Assembly: GCA_031255495.1 (NCBI GenBank)
Contig: JAIRSK010000040.1
Location: 1 to 9,891 of the forward strand
Direction of reading: 5' to 3'
Source of the DNA: Endomicrobiellum devescovinae
GTDB lineage: Bacteria; Elusimicrobiota; Endomicrobiia; Endomicrobiales; Endomicrobiaceae
Length of the DNA stretch: 9,891 nucleotides
In this document: piece after piece, positions 6,367 through 9,891 of the stretch
Position numbering within the stretch: the first letter of the stretch is position 1
How the letters are laid out: each line of letters starts with the position of its first letter
Position numbers and translations under genes: made by a program
The notes under the pieces: model-generated
The model's input: the letters and a program-made list of their open reading frames with translations, nothing else
Database searches by the model: none
Told to the model about the DNA's origin: nothing

Positions 6367-7125
6367 ATGCATCCTATTATTTTCAGTTTCGGCAAATTGA
6401 CTATTTTTTCTTACGGGCTTTTTGTTGCGTTGGCTTTTTTTACGGCTATTACATATCTTTCAAAACAAATAAAAAAATCAAAAGAAAAAATACTTTCACA
6501 AGACGAGCTTTATTCTTTGTTTATATATATTATAGTTTCTGGGATAATAGGTGCAAGGCTTCTATTTGTCTTCTCAAATCCGCAAGATTTTGTTTTAGAT
6601 CCAATGTCTGTTTTCAAGTTGCGGGAGGGAGGACTTACATACTACGGAGGTTTTATATCGGCTGCCATATTTGTGTTGGCATATGTTAGGATAAAGAAAA
6701 TATCAATACTCAAGCTTGGTGATTTTTTTGCTCCAGCTCTAGCTTTAGGTCATGCTATAGGAAGAATAGGCTGCTTTTTTGCAGGCTGTTGTTACGGTAA
6801 AGAGACTAATGTCGCATGGTCTGTTGTATTTAGGGATAAAAACTCTTTGGCAGCACTAGGTGTACACCTTCATCCTACTCAACTTTATGAATCGTTCGGA
6901 AATTTTTTAATTTTCTTTCTTTTATATTTCTATTCCAAAAAAGAGCATAAAAAAGGGTTTTTAGTTTCGTTTTATTTTATATCTTATGCTGTATTGAGAT
7001 TTGTAGTTGAATTTTTTAGAGGCGATCCCGACAGAGGGGGACAGTATTCTGGTTTGTCAGTATCGCAGATTTTATCTTTAATATTGTTTATAATTGGAGT
7101 TTCCATAGTATGCAAGAAAAAATAA
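6367..7125 (+). CDS. lgt: Prolipoprotein diacylglyceryl transferase
   Basis: An integral membrane enzyme that moves diacylglycerol from phosphatidylglycerol to the lipobox cysteine, the first step of lipoprotein maturation; LspA then cuts. It has 252 residues and about seven hydrophobic segments. Diagnostic motifs: GGLTYYGG (~88-95), the signature region HAIGRIGCFFAGCCYGK (~129-145, with Arg133), HPTQLYES (~169-176) and FFRGDPDRGG (~216-225, with the late essential Arg). The signature differs from the E. coli form, G-R-I-G-N-F-I-N-G-E, by having G-C-F-F-A-G-C-C-Y-G. I recall this cysteine-rich version as common in several non-proteobacterial phyla, so it is a lineage marker rather than damage. 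The ATG lies two bases after lspA. The 3' end overlaps the rluD start region. Confidence 0.96.
   Translation: MHPIIFSFGKLTIFSYGLFVALAFFTAITYLSKQIKKSKEKILSQDELYSLFIYIIVSGIIGARLLFVFSNPQDFVLDPMSVFKLREGGLTYYGGFISAAIFVLAYVRIKKISILKLGDFFAPALALGHAIGRIGCFFAGCCYGKETNVAWSVVFRDKNSLAALGVHLHPTQLYESFGNFLIFFLLYFYSKKEHKKGFLVSFYFISYAVLRFVVEFFRGDPDRGGQYSGLSVSQILSLILFIIGVSIVCKKK
7096..7099 (+). promoter_or_regulatory. Ribosome-binding site favouring the upstream rluD start
   Basis: GGAG inside lgt, 10 bases before the ATG at 7110. The alternative ATG at 7125, which shares its A with the lgt stop (TAATG), has only AAGAAAA upstream. Reinitiation at TAATG cannot be excluded. Confidence 0.5.
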
Positions 7126-7997
7126 TGTATAAAAAGTTTGAAAAAGAAAGAGTAGATCTTTATTTAGCTTCAGTTTATAAAGATTACTCTCGTTCATATT
7201 TTCAAAAACTTACAGATAAACAAAAAATTTTTGTAAATGGTAAGCTTGTTTTGGCAAGCCATAAGCTTAAAAGGGGCGATGTTATTTCTTTTGAATTTGA
7301 AAAAGAAGAAAAACTTCAAATAGAGCCTGAAAAAATAAAACTTGACATAATATACGAAGACGACGATATTATTCTTGTAAATAAGCAAGCAGGTATTGTA
7401 GTTCACCCTTCTTATGGACACCCTTCGGGTACCCTTCTTAATGCTTTAATGGCTCATTCAAAAGGTAAGTATAATCCTTACTTAGTTCATAGATTAGATA
7501 AAGATACTTCAGGTCTTATCATTTTTGCTAAGAACGAAAAGTCTAAAATAAGTATATCAAAACAGCTTCAAAATAGAGCTGTAAAGAAGATTTATCTTGC
7601 CGCAGTAAAAGGAACTATTACTGAAAATAAAGGCAGAATAGAAGCTCCTCTTGGTAGGTCGCCTCAAAACAGAAAGCTTATGTCTGTTAACCCTTTGGCA
7701 AAAAAAATGGCAGTTAGCGAGTTTAAAGTTCTTGCAAGAAGAGACGGATATACTTTAGTGGAAGTAAGAATTATTACAGGGAGAACTCACCAAATAAGAA
7801 GCCATATGAAATATATTAACCACCCTGTGGTTGGTGACCAACAATATGGCGGTTCCGAAGTTTGTATTGATGGAAAAAAATATAGCAGACAAATGCTGCA
7901 TGCATACTGTGTAACTTTTACTCACCCAAGAACTTCAAAAACAGTTGAATTCAAAGCGGAACTGCCAAACGATATAAATGAAATCTTTAAAAAATAA
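7110..7997 (+). CDS. rluD: RluA/RluD-family 23S rRNA pseudouridine synthase
   Basis: Isomerises specific uridines of large-subunit rRNA to pseudouridine in the cytosol; RluD itself modifies the helix 69 loop, but the exact target of this homologue cannot be read from sequence. It has 295 residues in the normal two-domain layout: an N-terminal S4 RNA-binding domain (~12-75) and a catalytic domain beginning IIYEDDDIILVNKQAGIVVH (~80-99). The catalytic motif is VHRLDKDTSGLIIFAKNE (~126-143), with Asp130 as the nucleophile. The C-terminal family signature GRTHQIRSHMKYINHPVVGD is at ~224-243. The start at 7110 overlaps lgt by 16 bases and is preferred on its GGAG; starting at 7125 would remove five residues and cost no domain. 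lspA followed by an rluD-like gene is also the order in Bacillus (lspA-ylyB), which supports the assignment. Confidence 0.93.
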   Translation: MQEKIMYKKFEKERVDLYLASVYKDYSRSYFQKLTDKQKIFVNGKLVLASHKLKRGDVISFEFEKEEKLQIEPEKIKLDIIYEDDDIILVNKQAGIVVHPSYGHPSGTLLNALMAHSKGKYNPYLVHRLDKDTSGLIIFAKNEKSKISISKQLQNRAVKKIYLAAVKGTITENKGRIEAPLGRSPQNRKLMSVNPLAKKMAVSEFKVLARRDGYTLVEVRIITGRTHQIRSHMKYINHPVVGDQQYGGSEVCIDGKKYSRQMLHAYCVTFTHPRTSKTVEFKAELPNDINEIFKK

Positions 7998-8015
7998 TTT
8001 TTATCGGAGCTAAAA

Positions 8016-8654
8016 ATGCACAAAGGAATATTTGTAACTGCAACAGACACAGAGGTTGGTAAGACTTACGTATCTTGCCGAATATTGGAATCTCTAAAAA
8101 GCTTAGGCGTAAAGTGCGGTTGTTTTAAACCTGTGTCAACAGGCGACAGAAATGATGCAAAAGCTCTTATTAAATCTTCAGGTGTTGAAGAGTCAGCTGA
8201 AGTTGTAACACCTGAGTTTTTTAAAAATCCGATGTCTCCTTACGGTGCTTCTTTGCTTGAAAATAAGAAGTTTAATTTAAAGAAAATAGAAAAAACTTTT
8301 GACTATTTTCTTAATAAATATAATTTTACAGTAGTTGAAGGTGTTGGGGGGATAATGGTTCCTCTTAAGAAAAATTTTTTTGTAAGCGATTTGATAAAGA
8401 TATTTAACCTTCCTATTATAGTTGTTGCAAGGCATAATTTGGGGACAATAAACCATACTTTGCTTACAATTGAAAAACTAAAAAGTACTAATCAAAAAGT
8501 CTTGGGCATAATTTTAAACGGTAACAAAAATAAAAATGACATATCTGTAAAATCTAACGCAAAACTAATAAAACAATTAACAAAACTTCCTGTTTTAGAA
8601 TTAGGCTATAACGAAAAAATTGATTTGAGGAAGACTAAATGGATAATAAAATAA
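8016..8654 (+). CDS. bioD: ATP-dependent dethiobiotin synthetase
   Basis: Closes the ureido ring of dethiobiotin from 7,8-diaminopelargonic acid, CO2 and ATP: the penultimate step of biotin synthesis, in the cytosol. It has 212 residues, slightly shorter than the usual ~220-230. The P-loop is ATDTEVGKTYV (~9-19; family form G-T-D-T-E-V-G-K-T). GCFKPVSTG (~35-43) carries the conserved Lys38, and VVEGVGGIMVPL (~106-117) corresponds to the V-E-G-A-G-G motif. VVARHNLGTINHTLLTIE (~136-153) is the late conserved helix region. GGAG sits 6 bases before the ATG, 18 bases after rluD. The 3' end overlaps bioA by 16 bases. BioA makes the substrate of BioD, so the pair are consecutive steps, here in reverse gene order. 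Confidence 0.96.
   Translation: MHKGIFVTATDTEVGKTYVSCRILESLKSLGVKCGCFKPVSTGDRNDAKALIKSSGVEESAEVVTPEFFKNPMSPYGASLLENKKFNLKKIEKTFDYFLNKYNFTVVEGVGGIMVPLKKNFFVSDLIKIFNLPIIVVARHNLGTINHTLLTIEKLKSTNQKVLGIILNGNKNKNDISVKSNAKLIKQLTKLPVLELGYNEKIDLRKTKWIIK
8627..8630 (+). promoter_or_regulatory. Ribosome-binding site of bioA, inside bioD
   Basis: GAGG (extending to GAGGA) near the 3' end of bioD, 8 bases before the ATG at 8639. It supports the overlapping start of bioA. Confidence 0.7.
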
Positions 8655-9891
8655 AAACTAAACTCATAAAGTCTGATAAAAATAATATCTGGCATCCTTT
8701 TACGCAAATGGCAGACTGGATAAATAATGATCCTTGCGAGCCGTTAATAATAGATAAAGCTAAAGGTTCTTATTTATACGATATTGACGGCAAAAAATAT
8801 TTGGACGGGATCTCTTCGCTTTGGGTTAATCTTTTAGGTCATAGAAACCCTAAGATAGATAAAGCTATAAAAAAACAGATTGATAAAGTTTCACACACTA
8901 CATTTTTAGGACTTACGCACACTCCTGCAATAATGCTTGCTGAGAAGATTATATCAATACTTCCTAAAAATTTGAAAAAGATTTTTTATTCCGACAACGG
9001 ATCAACGGCTGTAGAAGTCGCTATAAAAATGGCTTACCAGTATTGGCAGTTTAAGGGAGAAAAAAGACGGTTCTTTTTTTCTTTAAAAAACGCTTATCAC
9101 GGCGATACAATCGGAGCTGTTTCTGTTGGAGGTGTAGATTCTTTTCATTCAAGTTTTAAATCTCTTTTGTTTAAAAGTTATTTTGCAATGTCTCCGTATT
9201 GCTATAGATGCTCATACAGAAAAAAAGAAATTACATTTCCTTTAAATGCCAAAGATTTTAGAGACCATAATAGTAAAGTTGGCTGTAAAGGCGAATGTAT
9301 AAGACAAGTTAAGGATATTATTTCTAAAAATCATAAAACAATAGCGGCAGCAATAATTGAGCCTTTAAATCAAGCAGCTTCGGGCATGCTTGTAATGCCG
9401 AAAGGTTATCTTAAAGAATATGCAAATATTTGCAAGCGTTACGACGTTTTGTTAATTTGCGATGAGGTTGCTACAGGATTTGGCAGAACTGGGAAAATGT
9501 TTGCAGTAGAGCATGAAGATGTTAATCCTGACTTTATGTGTTTGTCAAAAGGAATAACAGGCGGATATTTGCCTTTGGCTGTTACTGCAACGACAGATGA
9601 GATTTACAATGCTTTCTTAGGCAAGTATGAAGAGTTTAAAACGTTTTTTCATGGGCATTCTTATACGGCAAACCCTCTTGCTTGCGCAGCGGCAAATGCA
9701 ATGCTTGATATATTGAAAAAAGATAATATTCTTATTAAATTACAGCCTAAAATTAAATATTTAGAAAAAGAACTTGCACACTTATCCAAGCATAAAAAAG
9801 TAGGCAACATAAGGCATTGCGGACTAATGGTTGGCATAGAAATAGTTGAAGATAAAAAAACTAGCAAGTCTTATGATTACAAACTTAAACT
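8639..9891 (+). CDS. bioA: Adenosylmethionine-8-amino-7-oxononanoate aminotransferase (3' end cut by window)
   Basis: A class III PLP aminotransferase that makes 7,8-diaminopelargonic acid from KAPA, normally with S-adenosylmethionine as amino donor (some family members use lysine). The frame is open from ATG 8639 to the window edge: 417 codons of an expected ~430-455. Hallmarks: IWHPFTQM (~17-24, typical of BioA), YLDGISSLWVNLLGH, YSDNGSTAVEVAIKMA (PLP phosphate region), NAYHGDTIGAVSVGG, LLICDEVATGFGRTGKMF (PLP-binding Asp), SKGITGGYLPLAVT with the Schiff-base Lys304, and FFHGHSYTANPLACAAA. Residues ~188-220 carry C-x2-C and C-x3-C pairs (Cys188, 191, 216, 220), an insert I associate with some deep-branching and archaeal BioA proteins and not with the E. 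coli one. It overlaps bioD by 16 bases with a good SD. bioB and bioF are not in the window. Confidence 0.95.
   Translation, partial: MDNKIKTKLIKSDKNNIWHPFTQMADWINNDPCEPLIIDKAKGSYLYDIDGKKYLDGISSLWVNLLGHRNPKIDKAIKKQIDKVSHTTFLGLTHTPAIMLAEKIISILPKNLKKIFYSDNGSTAVEVAIKMAYQYWQFKGEKRRFFFSLKNAYHGDTIGAVSVGGVDSFHSSFKSLLFKSYFAMSPYCYRCSYRKKEITFPLNAKDFRDHNSKVGCKGECIRQVKDIISKNHKTIAAAIIEPLNQAASGMLVMPKGYLKEYANICKRYDVLLICDEVATGFGRTGKMFAVEHEDVNPDFMCLSKGITGGYLPLAVTATTDEIYNAFLGKYEEFKTFFHGHSYTANPLACAAANAMLDILKKDNILIKLQPKIKYLEKELAHLSKHKKVGNIRHCGLMVGIEIVEDKKTSKSYDYKLK

Noticed and set aside
5677..6372. Two - strand open frames across the ileS end and lspA
   Set aside because: Both are antisense to conserved IleRS and LspA motifs and have no recognisable product.
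7419..7436. Small hairpin-like repeat of ACCC/GGGT
   Set aside because: It is inside the rluD catalytic domain, has no U-tract and is too short to act as a terminator.
7831..7841. Short palindrome TTGGTGACCAA
   Set aside because: It has five-base arms within the conserved rluD coding region (V-V-G-D-Q); explained by codon choice and not repeated elsewhere.
9661..9867. Open frame on the - strand opposite bioA
   Set aside because: It is antisense to the conserved BioA C-terminal region; bioA itself is open and motif-rich here.

Overview
The window is low-GC, densely packed bacterial DNA. A run of nine genes on the + strand (1278 to the right edge) reads yggS - proC - DUF167/yggU - ileS - lspA - lgt - rluD - bioD - bioA. 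Gaps range from about 47 bases down to direct overlap. A good sigma70-type promoter (TTAACA, 17 bases, TGATATAAT) sits just before yggS, and I see no convincing terminator after it, so the block is probably one long transcript. The set is housekeeping: PLP homeostasis, proline synthesis, Ile-tRNA charging, the first two lipoprotein-processing enzymes, 23S rRNA pseudouridylation, and two consecutive steps of biotin synthesis. LspA and Lgt show a lipoprotein-bearing membrane. IleRS is the ordinary bacterial type with the C-terminal zinc module.

The left 1.2 kb is different. A - strand gene (1109 to 117) encodes a protein I do not recognise as any standard housekeeping family. Its first ~210 residues resemble, at the level of motif order and spacing, tRNA-dependent cyclodipeptide synthases (CDPS, NYH-like branch). 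The last ~90 residues form a PAS sensor domain that ends exactly at the usual closing motif (VDIT). It has its own strong ribosome-binding site and a plausible promoter, divergent from the housekeeping operon.

At the extreme left, + strand bases 3 to about 128 encode a fragment of the sulfatase / lipoteichoic-acid-synthase fold (alkaline phosphatase superfamily). The similarity stops abruptly near base 128, inside the 3' end of the PAS gene. The frame then runs through antisense PAS sequence to a TAA at 171-173. The last codons of the two convergent genes therefore overlap at what looks like a rearrangement junction: the sulfatase has lost its C-terminus, and the PAS protein may have lost whatever followed its sensor domain.

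Organism: AT-rich, Gram-negative-style housekeeping genes, a tightly packed operon next to a broken gene, and retained amino-acid and cofactor synthesis. These would suit a host-associated bacterium undergoing genome decay, for example an Elusimicrobiota/Endomicrobium-type symbiont. That assignment is a guess from general impression, not from a marker gene. No rRNA, tRNA, CRISPR array, insertion sequence or riboswitch was seen. The only long gene-free stretch is the ~170-base divergent promoter region (1110-1277).
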